64,000 bases of DNA from an uncultured Bacteroidales bacterium (GCA_944326265.1 CALVDE010000004.1:62001-126000); one strand, 5' to 3'. Counted from the stretch's first letter, positions 53,534 through 62,370 are shown. Numbers and translations: made by a program. The notes: generated from the sequence alone by a model not told the origin.

Positions 53534-53887
53534 TACGATGCGGGAACGATGGATCCGGATGAAGTCGCTTTCGGGCAGCTTGCGCCTGACCGATGCGAGG
53601 TTGAAAGAAATTACGAGGCTGCGACCTCCTGTCAGGTGGATGCGTGAATAACTTCCGGCAGCCTCTATCCATTGGATTTCATCCACTGCCGTTTTGAGAT
53701 AGTCGTTCTGCCTCCAGATAAAGACATACTTCCTTTCCGGGCAAGTCTCGTTGACGTGTCGTTCTTCACCATCGGGCGGACACAGGCACAGTCTCAATTC
53801 CATACTCCGTGAGCCTCTCACAATCCGTATCGGCAACTCCTCCGAACTTTCCGGGAGGACGATTACCAGCTGTTGATTCTTTCTCAT
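53483..53887 (-). CDS. Free-standing LytTR-domain DNA-binding regulator
   Basis: 134 residues. The C-terminal LytTR domain (about 55-130) shows NDYLKTAVDEIQWIEAAGSYSRIHLTGG, LVISFNLASVRRKLPESDFIRIHRSRIVNL and a VEGDGFEVAV ending, all typical. There is no receiver domain; the N-terminal 50 residues contain a short beta stretch (QQLVIVLPESSEELPIRIVR). Such lone LytTR proteins often sit beside fimbrial or surface-structure genes and control them. It directly follows the fimbrial operon on the same strand but has its own -7 element after a terminator. Confidence 0.9.
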   Translation of the reverse strand: MRKNQQLVIVLPESSEELPIRIVRGSRSMELRLCLCPPDGEERHVNETCPERKYVFIWRQNDYLKTAVDEIQWIEAAGSYSRIHLTGGRSLVISFNLASVRRKLPESDFIRIHRSRIVNLRHVEGDGFEVAVQW

Positions 53888-53891
53888 AAGT

Positions 53892-53899
53892 CAAACATA
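53892..53899 (-). promoter_or_regulatory. -7 element abutting the LytTR start codon
   Basis: TATGTTTG on the minus strand lies only four bases before the ATG at 53887, so translation would start at or near the transcript 5' end, as at murF-alr. Confidence 0.45.
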
Positions 53900-53998
53900 G
53901 TTTTAATCTACAAATCAAAAGACTTGAGAAAGCTACAGCAAAATCTGTTTTACAAACTACCGAAATATTTTGTAAACAACCGGATTTATAGAAACAAA

Positions 53999-54033
53999 AG
54001 CGGCAATTTGCATAAGAAACGCAGATTGCCGCT
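53999..54033 (-). terminator. Intrinsic terminator of the fimbrial operon
   Basis: On the minus strand AGCGGCAAT (54033-54025) pairs with ATTGCCGCT (54007-53999), followed by TTTGTTTC. It lies 26 bases after the last fimbrillin stop at 54059. Confidence 0.85.
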
Positions 54034-54058
54034 GAAATTCTGTATTAACATTTAGCGA

Positions 54059-55663
54059 TTATTGTTGAGTGGCGTTGCCGGAGGCATCATACACCACAGT
54101 ACCTTCGCTGGATGATGAACCAGTCAGTACATTATAACTATATTTATAGACAGTGCTGCCCGTGATGCTGCCACTGCCACATTGAATCTGTCCACCCTGA
54201 TACTCTATTGTGTTTCCTCCTCGGCCGATGTAATCGGCAAAGCTAGTGGTGCCGTATGAACCGCGATGGGCATGAATGGTGGAACCGCTGATGACTATTT
54301 GGGGGACACCGGAATATGCGCCAATGGCCGGAGTGCTTTCGTTAAGAGAGCTATACCCCCGCGCATGGACAATGGCATCGGTAATCTCTATCTTTCCACA
54401 TGCGGTGGTTCCGGTACTGCCGATTCCAATGGGGAGATTATTCAAGTAAGCATTTGATGCGTACGCATATAAAGTGACGTTATGTATGGTGATGTCTCCA
54501 CAAGGATTGTGGCTATTCAGAGCAGGACTATATCCGCCGATGGCCGCACCGTCCGCTCCGCCCGTCACTCGCAGGACATCACTCGTGCCACTGCCCTCTA
54601 TGGTAACGCTGCTGCCCTGCGCCACATAGATGCCTGCGGCATAATTGGATAATGAACCACCGGTTCCTATGGTGTTCTCTCCCCTCACATGGATAGTGGG
54701 GCTACCACCTTGTATGTCAATGGCATTGCCGCCCGATACGCTTATCTGTGCATCTTCCAGGTAGATGTCCGGATTGCCGTTTGTCACTCGTATGCCATAT
54801 TGGCCTGTGCCGGTAACATAGTAAGTACCATTATCGTTAATCTCATGAGTGTCGGTCAGCGTGGAGAGGTCAATGGTCTGCGTACCCTCCCTGTTTGCCG
54901 TAATCGTGATGGTGTGGACCTTGCCGGCCTCCAAGGTTACGGGAGGAGTAAGCTGGACATTACGCCTCATAGCTGAATTTTCTATAGGAGTGACTCTGCA
55001 AAACTCTATATCATTACCAGCAGGAAGATTGATTTCCCAGCAGGTGCCTATGCCTTCATAATAGGTTTTATATGAATCAAGATAATCCGAAACTCCGCCA
55101 GATGTTACTATTCCTTCATTAACGGAACAAAGACATGGATACCGAATGGAAATACTTCCCACATTGACCGTACCTTTGGTGACAACGCGCACCTTGGCCA
55201 ACTGGTGCTTGAACTGCAAGTTAACAGGAGTGTTGTGGTTTGCATTGTCTGCCGTAGCCCGCAGCACATACACCAAGCCGTTATCTTGGCCGCCGAGGTC
55301 CAATGCGCCATCCGTAGCGGGATACCAGGCAGTGACCGTGGCGGGAGCGGTGCTCTTCCAGTAGAGGGGAGCATCGGAAGTCCATGCGCTGCCATCGTAA
55401 GTATAAGTGGCTGTTTCACCATCGAGACTAACGGTAATGGCATCATCCGGCTGCCACACACTGCCGCTGCCGTCGGGCTTCTCGGTCACGCGCGTCCACG
55501 GCTCTTCGCTGCCCTCCGCGGTGATGCTTACGCTACCTATCTGCAAAGGATATTCGCCGCCGGGCAGAGCCGTGCCCTGCTCGGCCAGTTCGTCCTGCGA
55601 GCAGGCGGCGAGCAGGATTGCCCCCATGAGGCATATTGTCGTAAATAATCTGTTATTCTTCAT
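54059..55663 (-). CDS. Fimbrillin-like lipoprotein, last gene of the fimbrial operon
   Basis: 534 residues from the ATG at 55663 (MKNNRLFTTICLMGAILLAAC, lipobox LAAC); the frame upstream to 55756 overlaps the preceding gene and is rejected. The N-terminal ~250 residues are an Mfa-like/fimbrillin domain: EPWTRVTEKPDGSGSVWQPD, APLYWKSTAPATVTAWYPAT, and LQFKHQLAKVRVVTKG. The C-terminal part is a Gly/Asn-rich repetitive domain (PDIYLEDAQISVSGGNAIDI, DITIHNVTLYAYASNAY) that looks like a right-handed beta-helix. That would suit a tip adhesin; this is inference. Confidence 0.85.
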   Translation of the reverse strand: MKNNRLFTTICLMGAILLAACSQDELAEQGTALPGGEYPLQIGSVSITAEGSEEPWTRVTEKPDGSGSVWQPDDAITVSLDGETATYTYDGSAWTSDAPLYWKSTAPATVTAWYPATDGALDLGGQDNGLVYVLRATADNANHNTPVNLQFKHQLAKVRVVTKGTVNVGSISIRYPCLCSVNEGIVTSGGVSDYLDSYKTYYEGIGTCWEINLPAGNDIEFCRVTPIENSAMRRNVQLTPPVTLEAGKVHTITITANREGTQTIDLSTLTDTHEINDNGTYYVTGTGQYGIRVTNGNPDIYLEDAQISVSGGNAIDIQGGSPTIHVRGENTIGTGGSLSNYAAGIYVAQGSSVTIEGSGTSDVLRVTGGADGAAIGGYSPALNSHNPCGDITIHNVTLYAYASNAYLNNLPIGIGSTGTTACGKIEITDAIVHARGYSSLNESTPAIGAYSGVPQIVISGSTIHAHRGSYGTTSFADYIGRGGNTIEYQGGQIQCGSGSITGSTVYKYSYNVLTGSSSSEGTVVYDASGNATQQ

Positions 55664-55707
55664 ATCTTCTTCGCTCTTGTAAGTCTCTTGCGTATCATTT
55701 CCCTTCA

Positions 55708-56652
55708 TTAAACGGGCAGTTCTACCGAGCCTTCGCCGTCCGCGCCGTCGCCCCATGTCATGCCGTCGATATCTACCGACACCTGAAGGCCGTAGAGGGT
55801 GATGGTAACATTGTAGGTGTACTTATAGCCGGCTTTCCATTCGGTGTCTTTCTGTAGCATGTAGTAGAACGGGCCGTAGCCGGTGTCGTCCTTCTCGGCG
55901 GTGAAAGTCAGCAGCCAAGCTCCGCTCCTGATGGTTTGCGGGATGACAAGGGCTTCGTAGGTAGCGACGCAGCCGCTTGCCGTAGTCCCGGACAGGTGGG
56001 GCGTGACGCTGCCTTTAGTGGGGCCGGGTGTCCATGTGCCGAGCCAACGCCCGTCAGCGCCCACGGCTTTCGGGAGGGTGAGCGTGCCGTCCAGCGCGAG
56101 GATGTCACCCTCGCCGATAGTCAGGCTGATGTCGCCCGGCGTGACACTGATGCTTTCGGGCAGACCTTCCTGGCTGACGTTCACCACCACTTTGGCGGTC
56201 TGGTGGTAGAAGGTGAGGGCGGGCGTTTGGGCGAAGCTCACGGTCTTGGATTCACTGCAAAGCAAGTCTCCCGACTGATAGTCCGCGTCGCTGCTCTGGT
56301 CGCTCTTCACGCTCCAAGTCGTGCTTTCCACGGCTGTGGCGGGGCAGATGCCCTGCACGGTGATGGGACTTGGTTTTGTCCAATAGTATTCGCCGGACAG
56401 GTTGCCTTTATCATCCACCGTGTAGTCATACCACTCCGTGCCGTCCCCGTCGGTTACCTGCAGGGCTATCGTCTCATTGCCGTTCCACCGGTTGTCCACG
56501 GTGGCGCGGGTGTCGGCGCTGCCCTCTATGGCGGCGGTCAGCGTCAGCGGCTGCGTGCCGTCGGGCAATGTTCCCGCATCGTCCTGCGTGCAGGCTGCGG
56601 CCGCAAGGAGCAGGGCGAGTGCCGGGAATGTATATAGGGTATATCGTTTCAT
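55708..56652 (-). CDS. Fimbrillin-family lipoprotein
   Basis: 314 residues. Signal peptide with lipobox AAAC (MKRYTLYTFPALALLLAAAAC). Single fimbrillin-type domain pair: ATRATVDNRWNGNETIALQV-like N-terminal segment, KTVSFAQTPALTFYHQTAKV (the conserved F-x-H-x-x-A-K-V strand) and a C-terminal KAGYKYTYNVTITLYGLQVS, which is the strand exchanged during polymerisation in the family. It ends DGMTWGDGADGEGSVELPV. It lies 12 bases after the previous gene. A shaft or accessory pilin is likely. Confidence 0.87.
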   Translation of the reverse strand: MKRYTLYTFPALALLLAAAACTQDDAGTLPDGTQPLTLTAAIEGSADTRATVDNRWNGNETIALQVTDGDGTEWYDYTVDDKGNLSGEYYWTKPSPITVQGICPATAVESTTWSVKSDQSSDADYQSGDLLCSESKTVSFAQTPALTFYHQTAKVVVNVSQEGLPESISVTPGDISLTIGEGDILALDGTLTLPKAVGADGRWLGTWTPGPTKGSVTPHLSGTTASGCVATYEALVIPQTIRSGAWLLTFTAEKDDTGYGPFYYMLQKDTEWKAGYKYTYNVTITLYGLQVSVDIDGMTWGDGADGEGSVELPV

Positions 56653-56664
56653 ATCGTCCTGTTT

Positions 56665-58254
56665 TTACTGGTTACTCTGCAATACGGGCAGGCCGTCCGT
56701 GCCAAGTTTCCATTGATAGTCGTTGCCGGTAAGGGCAGCGTTCATGCCACCAACAGCGGTCTGCCAAGTAACGGTCGAGTTGTCCACCTTCGTGGTTCCG
56801 CTGGTGTCATCTCCACCCCAAACGCCATTGCTAATTCCATCACCGCTCCAGTAGCAAGCGGTGATTTTTCCATCATAAGAACCAGCATTCAAATTGAATA
56901 CTGCTATACCACCTACGTTGCTTCCTCCGGTTATCGTACCGTTGAACCAACAGGCGGTGATGGTGCCATAATTGATTGCCGCGATACCACCGACAGCACC
57001 ATTATTAGTCGTATTCGTCAGTGTCCCCATTACGGAGCAGGCGGTGACAGTGCCGTTGTTACCATGGGCTATTCCGCCCATAGCCGTACTGCCTTTGTAC
57101 GTTACATTTTTCAGTTGCAGGTTCATGACCTTTCCACCACCGCCGATGTTATGGAATAATGCTACCGCCTCACTTGGAGATGAGATATTCAATCCCGTGA
57201 TGGTATGCCCCTGCCCGTCGAAAGTGCCGTTGTATGTTTGACCGCTATTACCTACCGGTGTCCACTCTTTGCCCGTCAGGTTGATGTCGGCGGTGAGGGT
57301 GCAGTTCAGCGTGTAGTCGCTTTGCGCAGCCTCGTTCCATGCCAGCAGGCCGTTAGCGGTGTAGACTGTGTAGCTGCCGTCGTCCTGTATGAAATAACCC
57401 AAATCCTCTGCCGTGCCGCTCTCGCCGTCGCCGTCAGTCCAGCCGCCGATGGTGCAGCCTGCCAGTTCCAGCCCCTTGGCGGTGACACTGACGGTGTAGA
57501 TATAGCGGCTGCCTGCCTCTAATACCACATCGTTCTTCGGGCGGAAATAGTAGGTGCCTCTGCCTAAATCCACCTGTATGAACGGCGTATTCGCCTTCAC
57601 GGTCTGCGGTGCGGTGAGGGCTTCGTAGGTGTCGCTGCCCGCCTCGTAGGTGCGGATAGTGGCGGGATTGCCGTTATCCGTGCCCAAGCCGGTGACAGAG
57701 ACATCGGCTCCCGTCACGCTCGGGATGCCGTCTCCCGGTTTAAGAAGAACCGTTATACGCGCCGTGCGGTGGCTGAACTCAAGCATCGGGTGGTCGAACT
57801 GCACGGTCTGGGCTTCGGCAGAGATAAAGTCGCTGCCCTCGAAGCCTTCCTTCGTGCTTTGGTCTGCCTTTACTACCACATCGGGCATCGTGGTGCCGTA
57901 TGGCCACCATGCCGAAACGGTGATGTCCTCGCGGCTTGTCCACCAGAACGGGTCGGTGTCGCTGCTCAGGGTGGCGGAGCGGTAGCCGTCTGCATCGGAT
58001 GCCGTTACATTGTATTGCTTCACCGTGCCGCCCACGCTGAGGGCTACGGTCTGTATGCCCTGCCAGTCGCCGTCCACGGTGGCGCGGGTGGAGGCAGGGG
58101 TTGCCACGGCTTGCAGGCCGGTGGCGCGGATTACCAATGGATACTCGCCTTCGGGCAACGTGCCGCCGCCGAGGTCGTCCTGCGTGCAGGCAGTCGCCGC
58201 AAAAAGCAGGACGGTTGCCGCGGACAGTATATGCAATGGAAGTCTGTTGTTCAT
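56665..58254 (-). CDS. Fimbrillin-like lipoprotein with GLUG repeats
   Basis: 529 residues. Signal peptide with lipobox ATAC. The N-terminal ~270 residues are fimbrillin-like (STRATVDGDWQGIQTVALSV, QFDHPMLEFSHRTARITVLL). From about residue 330 a GLUG-type repeat domain follows: YNGTFDGQGHTITGLNIS, then GGIAHGNNGTVTACSVMG, GGIAAINYGTITACWFNG and GGIAVFN, three or four copies of a beta-helix-type unit. GLUG repeats are common in bacterial adhesins. It probably gives the fimbria a binding tip. It comes 27 bases after the upstream gene. Confidence 0.88.
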   Translation of the reverse strand: MNNRLPLHILSAATVLLFAATACTQDDLGGGTLPEGEYPLVIRATGLQAVATPASTRATVDGDWQGIQTVALSVGGTVKQYNVTASDADGYRSATLSSDTDPFWWTSREDITVSAWWPYGTTMPDVVVKADQSTKEGFEGSDFISAEAQTVQFDHPMLEFSHRTARITVLLKPGDGIPSVTGADVSVTGLGTDNGNPATIRTYEAGSDTYEALTAPQTVKANTPFIQVDLGRGTYYFRPKNDVVLEAGSRYIYTVSVTAKGLELAGCTIGGWTDGDGESGTAEDLGYFIQDDGSYTVYTANGLLAWNEAAQSDYTLNCTLTADINLTGKEWTPVGNSGQTYNGTFDGQGHTITGLNISSPSEAVALFHNIGGGGKVMNLQLKNVTYKGSTAMGGIAHGNNGTVTACSVMGTLTNTTNNGAVGGIAAINYGTITACWFNGTITGGSNVGGIAVFNLNAGSYDGKITACYWSGDGISNGVWGGDDTSGTTKVDNSTVTWQTAVGGMNAALTGNDYQWKLGTDGLPVLQSNQ

Positions 58255-58281
58255 ATTCTTAGTCTTTTAGGAATGATATAC

Positions 58282-59166
58282 TTAAAGGTCTGCGTTCACG
58301 TTGCCGCCATTCACCGGGTTCCAGTCGCTGATAGTGGCTGAGCTGATGCTCAGGTCCTTGTTGCGGACGGTGACGGTGTAGGTGTAGTTGTTGCCTGCCT
58401 TCAGTGCGCCGTCGGGAACGGTGAGCGTGGCGGTGTAGGGCTGGCTGTTGTAGTACACGCTCAGTCCGATGCTTGCCTTGGTCTGCGGGAAGAGGATGAC
58501 CGACGAGGTGAGTGCGCCGTCCAGTTCCATTGTAAGGTCGGCTGTCTGTGCGTTCGCATCCGTTTCTGCCGTGCCGGTGGTGGTGTCGAAGCTGCCCTCC
58601 AGCACCAGTCCGGAGAGTGTGTAGCCGGTGGGTTTGATGGTAGAGAAGTCCACACCGCTACCCTCCTTGAAAGTGAGCGTAATCTGGCTCATGCAGTGGT
58701 GGAAGGAACAGTCCGTGCCGCCTGCATCAGTGTCGTCGGTAAAATTCACTTCAGGATTGTGCGTACTGGCAGTGGCACCGGTGGCATAGAGGAAGTCAAT
58801 GGCGGGCTGGTTCTGCTGCGCCGTGGCATCGGTGGTGGCGGTCAGCGTCCCGCCGTCCGCATCGTAAGGATAGTAGGCGGAGAAGGTGGTCGGGTCGTCA
58901 TCTTGGAAGAAGATAATGGTTCCTGTCGGTGTGAACTTCCCGCTTTCCCACCGGTATGGCACGTTGGTGTAGCCGAAGCGGCTTTCGGAGATGCCTATCT
59001 CGTCACGTTCCGCCCAGGCGGTTCCGCTGGCGCGGGTGGATACGGCATCGGAGATTTCGGCATTAATCACTGCGGCCACGGGACCATCGTTCAGGTTCTC
59101 TTCGTCGTTGGTGCAGGCGGCAAGCGCGAGTGCCAGTGCTGCGAAGGTGAATAATCTTGTCTTCAT
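58282..59166 (-). CDS. Fimbrillin-family lipoprotein (Mfa-like)
   Basis: 294 residues. Signal peptide with lipobox LAAC (MKTRLFTFAALALALAAC). The N-terminal sequence VINAEISDAVSTRASGTAWAE contains the STRA segment where a trypsin-like gingipain-type cleavage occurs in the family. Then comes DCSFHHCMSQITLTFKEG, matching the F-x-H-x-x-S/A strand. The C-terminus LKAGNNYTYTVTVRNKDLSI and ATISDWNPVNGGNVNADL is the donor-strand region. It is the first pilin after the anchor gene, hence the best candidate for the main shaft subunit. Confidence 0.87.
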   Translation of the reverse strand: MKTRLFTFAALALALAACTNDEENLNDGPVAAVINAEISDAVSTRASGTAWAERDEIGISESRFGYTNVPYRWESGKFTPTGTIIFFQDDDPTTFSAYYPYDADGGTLTATTDATAQQNQPAIDFLYATGATASTHNPEVNFTDDTDAGGTDCSFHHCMSQITLTFKEGSGVDFSTIKPTGYTLSGLVLEGSFDTTTGTAETDANAQTADLTMELDGALTSSVILFPQTKASIGLSVYYNSQPYTATLTVPDGALKAGNNYTYTVTVRNKDLSISSATISDWNPVNGGNVNADL

Positions 59167-59198
59167 TGTTCCTGTATTTCTTATGATTCTTTTTACTT

Positions 59199-60071
59199 TT
59201 ACATTTCAGCATCCACTCCGCCGCCGTCCACTGTTTCCCATCCGGTGATTTCACCGGTGAAGCCCGCCTCGCCCGGGGTCTCGGCTATTGTGCCGCCGAG
59301 GGTCAAAGGCGCGGTCTTGCCGTCGTTGAAGCCGTCGAGAGCAGATGTGAGGTCGCTGTTGAGAGATGTGGGCTGCGGGTTGCCCTCCGCATAGGTCAGC
59401 GTGGCGGTGAGCCGCTGCGCGTCGCCCGCAATGCCGAGCAGCCGGACGGTCGCCGTCCACTTGCCCGCATCGTCGCCATCAGTTATCTTCGTGAAGTGCA
59501 GCTCCACCTCCGAGGGCGTGCCGTGGGTGCCCGTGGCGAAGTCCAGCGTCCCTGCCGCTCCGCTCAGCGTGCCCTCGATACTCTCGATACGGTCTGCCGC
59601 ATCGCCCGCAGGTTTGATGACAAGGGTCAGTTCTCGTACCTGCTGCCGCATGACGGCGGTCAGCTCGTAATCGGTGTCGGCTTCTATAGCCACCTCCTGC
59701 ACGGATGTGAAGAGCCAGCCGGGTATACCCGTAATGAAACTGCCGTCCGCTGTCGCCACTGTAGCCGTTGTGCCGCTTACCGTAATGCCGTCGGCAGGGT
59801 TATACACCGCAAGGGTATAACTGCCTGGATTGAAAAGATAGTCCGGCGAGTGGGTCGCACCAGTCTCCGTGCCTGTATAGTCACCCATGACAATATGCCA
59901 CGAAGCGGGGATGTCCACACCGTCGCCACGGTCGGTCCAGTCGGCGGTGACGGTGATCTTGCCGGTGTCCGGATGTGGCGTGTCGTGCAGTTCGTCCTTC
60001 ACGCAGGAGGTCGCGGCAAGCAGCAAGGCTGCCGCTAAAAGGGATGTCTTGTATATGCTGTTTGTCTTCAT
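59199..60071 (-). CDS. FimB/Mfa2-family fimbrial anchor lipoprotein
   Basis: 290 residues from the ATG at 60071 (MKTNSIYKTSLLAAALLLAATSC, lipobox ATSC); the frame upstream to 60107 includes a purine-rich RBS-like stretch and is rejected. GKITVTADWTDRGDGVDIPA is the classic opening of the FimB/Mfa2 family, followed by SPDYLFNPGSYTLAVYN and LTAVMRQQVRELTLVIKPAG. Mfa2-type proteins anchor the fimbria base to the outer membrane and limit its length. It precedes the four fimbrillin genes. Confidence 0.9.
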   Translation of the reverse strand: MKTNSIYKTSLLAAALLLAATSCVKDELHDTPHPDTGKITVTADWTDRGDGVDIPASWHIVMGDYTGTETGATHSPDYLFNPGSYTLAVYNPADGITVSGTTATVATADGSFITGIPGWLFTSVQEVAIEADTDYELTAVMRQQVRELTLVIKPAGDAADRIESIEGTLSGAAGTLDFATGTHGTPSEVELHFTKITDGDDAGKWTATVRLLGIAGDAQRLTATLTYAEGNPQPTSLNSDLTSALDGFNDGKTAPLTLGGTIAETPGEAGFTGEITGWETVDGGGVDAEM

Positions 60072-60091
60072 CGTCTCGTCCTCCTCTTTTC

Positions 60092-61216
60092 TTAAAATAG
60101 TTTCCAAACCAATGTCACTCCGGCATTTACCGGGCCAATCCAGTGCTTCGTCTCGTTGCCGCTGCGCACCCGCACTCCGTCTATCACATCGTATCTCTCC
60201 GTATCGGCGTTCAGGTAGCCCAGTCCGAGGGTGAAGTCAAGTGCCAGTGCCTTGTTCAGCCGCAGCTGGTAGCCGCCGGTGATGCCACCGCCTAAGAGGT
60301 CGCCCTGCCTGCCCGTGCCGGAGAACTTGTAGTTGAACTGTCCGGCCTTGAACATCGCGCCCACATACCAGGCTTTCTTCTCGCCCAGATACCAGCGCAC
60401 CTCCGGCATTACTTCCCAGAGGGCATAGCGGCGGGCGTTGTCATTCCATGTCCAAGAGGTCCACGAGCCGTTCACCATGACACCCACGGACGGGCTGATG
60501 CGCCACTCGATGCCAAGGTCGGGCGTGAGCGTGGCCCAGCGCAGCAGGTTGGCACGCAGGGAGAGCGTGTAGCTGTCGGCATCTTCGGCTTTCTCCGCCG
60601 ACGGGCTCACGGTCTCCGTCTCGCTTCCGGCTGCGGCCCGCTCCCTTGCGAGGCTGTCGGCCATGGCCTGTTCCGATGCAAGGCGTGCCGCTTCGGCGCG
60701 TTCTCGCTCCGCCTTTTCCCGGGCCGCACGCTCCTGCTCCAGCCGCTGCTGCTCGGACTCCTCTGTCCTTCGATGCCCGGCGGCAAGACACGCCTCCTCA
60801 GCATCGTCCCTGACGGCCGGAATAACTATGCGCACGGTCACATAGTCGCCGCTGCCGGAATGGTTCTTCGTAATGAAGCTCTCTTCGGTCAGCTGCTGAC
60901 GCACAATCAGCTCCGATTTCACACGGTTGGAGCGGATCTTCGACATGGCGAGATTTTCCGCCTCGTCCTCTCCTGCCGCGCTGTAGCCGTCCACATAAAG
61001 CGGAGTCTCTCCGGAGAGGATGTCAGCCCTGTACTGCTCCACGCACCGCATCAGCCTTTCCAGTTCCGCATCGTTGCCTCCGTAAGGAACATAGAACATG
61101 TCCCGGTCAGAGACGAAGCGGAAGGTGTAGACCGTATCGCTCTTCTCCTGCGCCGACAGAGGCAGCAGGAATAAAGCGCAGATGGCGGTCGCTATGGTTC
61201 TCAAAGTCTTGCTCAT
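60092..61216 (-). CDS. DUF3575 outer-membrane protein, first gene of the fimbrial operon
   Basis: 374 residues. Signal peptide (cleavage near LSAQE). An N-terminal OmpA-like segment (about 30-135: RFVSDRDMFYVPYGGNDAELE, VDGYSAAGEDEAENLAMSKI) is followed by a charged coiled-coil linker (about 150-205, EESEQQRLEQERAAREKAER). The C-terminal DUF3575 barrel-like domain runs from about 215 (LRANLLRWATLTPDLGIEWR) to a terminal Phe (LVWKLF). DUF3575 proteins regularly head Mfa/Fim fimbrial operons in Bacteroidales, probably as an outer-membrane/peptidoglycan link. Confidence 0.9.
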   Translation of the reverse strand: MSKTLRTIATAICALFLLPLSAQEKSDTVYTFRFVSDRDMFYVPYGGNDAELERLMRCVEQYRADILSGETPLYVDGYSAAGEDEAENLAMSKIRSNRVKSELIVRQQLTEESFITKNHSGSGDYVTVRIVIPAVRDDAEEACLAAGHRRTEESEQQRLEQERAAREKAERERAEAARLASEQAMADSLARERAAAGSETETVSPSAEKAEDADSYTLSLRANLLRWATLTPDLGIEWRISPSVGVMVNGSWTSWTWNDNARRYALWEVMPEVRWYLGEKKAWYVGAMFKAGQFNYKFSGTGRQGDLLGGGITGGYQLRLNKALALDFTLGLGYLNADTERYDVIDGVRVRSGNETKHWIGPVNAGVTLVWKLF

Positions 61217-61780
61217 ATTCTCATATCTGGTTTATCGGTTTGCTGTTGGATACAAAAAGCCCCGGTGACATACAGGCACGGCTTTGCCTTGCACTGTATG
61301 CAGCCGGGGGATATGAAGTATGCCCGCCTGCGCGTTGCTGCGTGGCGGTGAGGTCTGCGGGAGATGTAAATTTTCCGCTAAGTGTTTGTGGATTAAATGA
61401 TTTGCAGTATCTTGACGCGCGAGTCCTGTGTGTGTTTACACGATTTTCCCGGATTTCCAAATATTTATTAAGAAATCCGGCTCCCTCCGCACTCCACGCA
61501 CTAACTATATGACCGACACCGCTCATCAAAGAAATTCTACTTTGGCCACAAAGCTACAAAAAATATCCGGACAAACTCCGCCACGTCCCGATAAATTCCA
61601 CAAACTCACCCATTCCCGTCCGCCTGAGCACACCAGCACCCAATCCAGAGCGGATAAAAACCGGATAAAGCGGATAAATCCCACACTCATTCATCAGATA
61701 GCCTCCATCCCGGACTCAGCCCACGGGAGACGTTGGAAATCCTGCCCTGCCGCCTCCACACCTTCATCACACGGCTGTGC
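61217..61780. other. Leader/upstream region of the fimbrial operon
   Basis: About 560 bases without a supported gene. A minus-strand -7-like element lies at 61549-61556, which would give a ~330-base leader. The rest is moderately AT-rich around 61380-61560. No invertible-promoter repeats (long inverted repeats flanking a promoter) were seen. Confidence 0.5.
61549..61556 (-). promoter_or_regulatory. Possible -7 element of the fimbrial operon
   Basis: TAGCTTTG on the minus strand is the only consensus match I found between 61217 and 61700. The long leader and lack of a -33 element at proper spacing keep confidence low. Confidence 0.35.
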
Positions 61781-62370
61781 CCACAACGGCAGCGTTTTCC
61801 GCAATTCGGTGCTGTTGCGGAACAGGGGGAAGCGGCTAATGCAGCTCAGAACGCCTGTAGAGGCGGTGTGCGTTTCCGGGACCTTCCACAACGGCAGCGT
61901 TTTCCGCAATTCTCTGCCGTTGCGGAACAGGGAGAAGCGGTGAATGCGGCTCAGAACGCCTGTGGAGGCGGTGTGCGTTTCCAAGCCCATCCACAACGGC
62001 AGCATTTTCCGTAATTCACTGCCGTTGCGGAACAGGGAGAAGCGGTGAATGCGGCTCAGAACGCCTGTGGAGGCGGTTTGCGCTTCCGTGACCTTCCACA
62101 ACGGCAGCGTTTTCCGCAATTCGGTGCCGTTGCGGAAAAGGGGGAAGCGGTAAATGCGGCTCAGAATGCCTGTGGAGGCGGTGTGCGCTTCCGTGACCTT
62201 CCGCAACGGCAGCATTTTCCGTGATTCTGTGCCGTTGCGGAACAGGGAGAAGCGGTGAATGCGGCTCAGAATGCCTGTGGAGGCGGTGTACGTTTCCAAG
62301 CCCATCCACAACGGCAGCGTTTCCCGTGATTCTCTGCCGTTGCGGAAAAGGGAGATAGGGGGAGCCAGGT
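61781..62370. repeat. Tandem array: six copies of a 105-bp unit upstream of the fimbrial operon
   Basis: Copies begin at 61781, 61886, 61991, 62096, 62201 and 62306 (the last partial), with no length change between the five full copies. Each starts CCACAACGGCAGCGTTTTCC (or a close variant) and contains two interlocked dyads: AACGGCAG...CTGCCGTT and TTCCGCAA...TTGCGGAA, in the order a-b-a'-b'. Copies 2 and 5 share the linker CCAAGCCCAT; copies 3 and 4 share CCGTGACCTT. Because 105 is a multiple of three, open frames run through the array on both strands (for example minus 62311-61694), but these look incidental. Confidence 0.9.

Noticed and set aside
61217-61700. Invertible phase-variable promoter ahead of the fimbrial operon
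   Set aside because: No pair of long inverted repeats flanking a promoter and no nearby invertase gene were found by eye.
61733-62014. Plus-strand open frame through the 105-bp repeats
   Set aside because: Open frames exist on both strands simply because the period is a multiple of three; no start signals.
61781-62370. CRISPR array
   Set aside because: The repeat is the whole 105-bp unit, with no short constant repeat alternating with unique spacers, and no cas genes are present.
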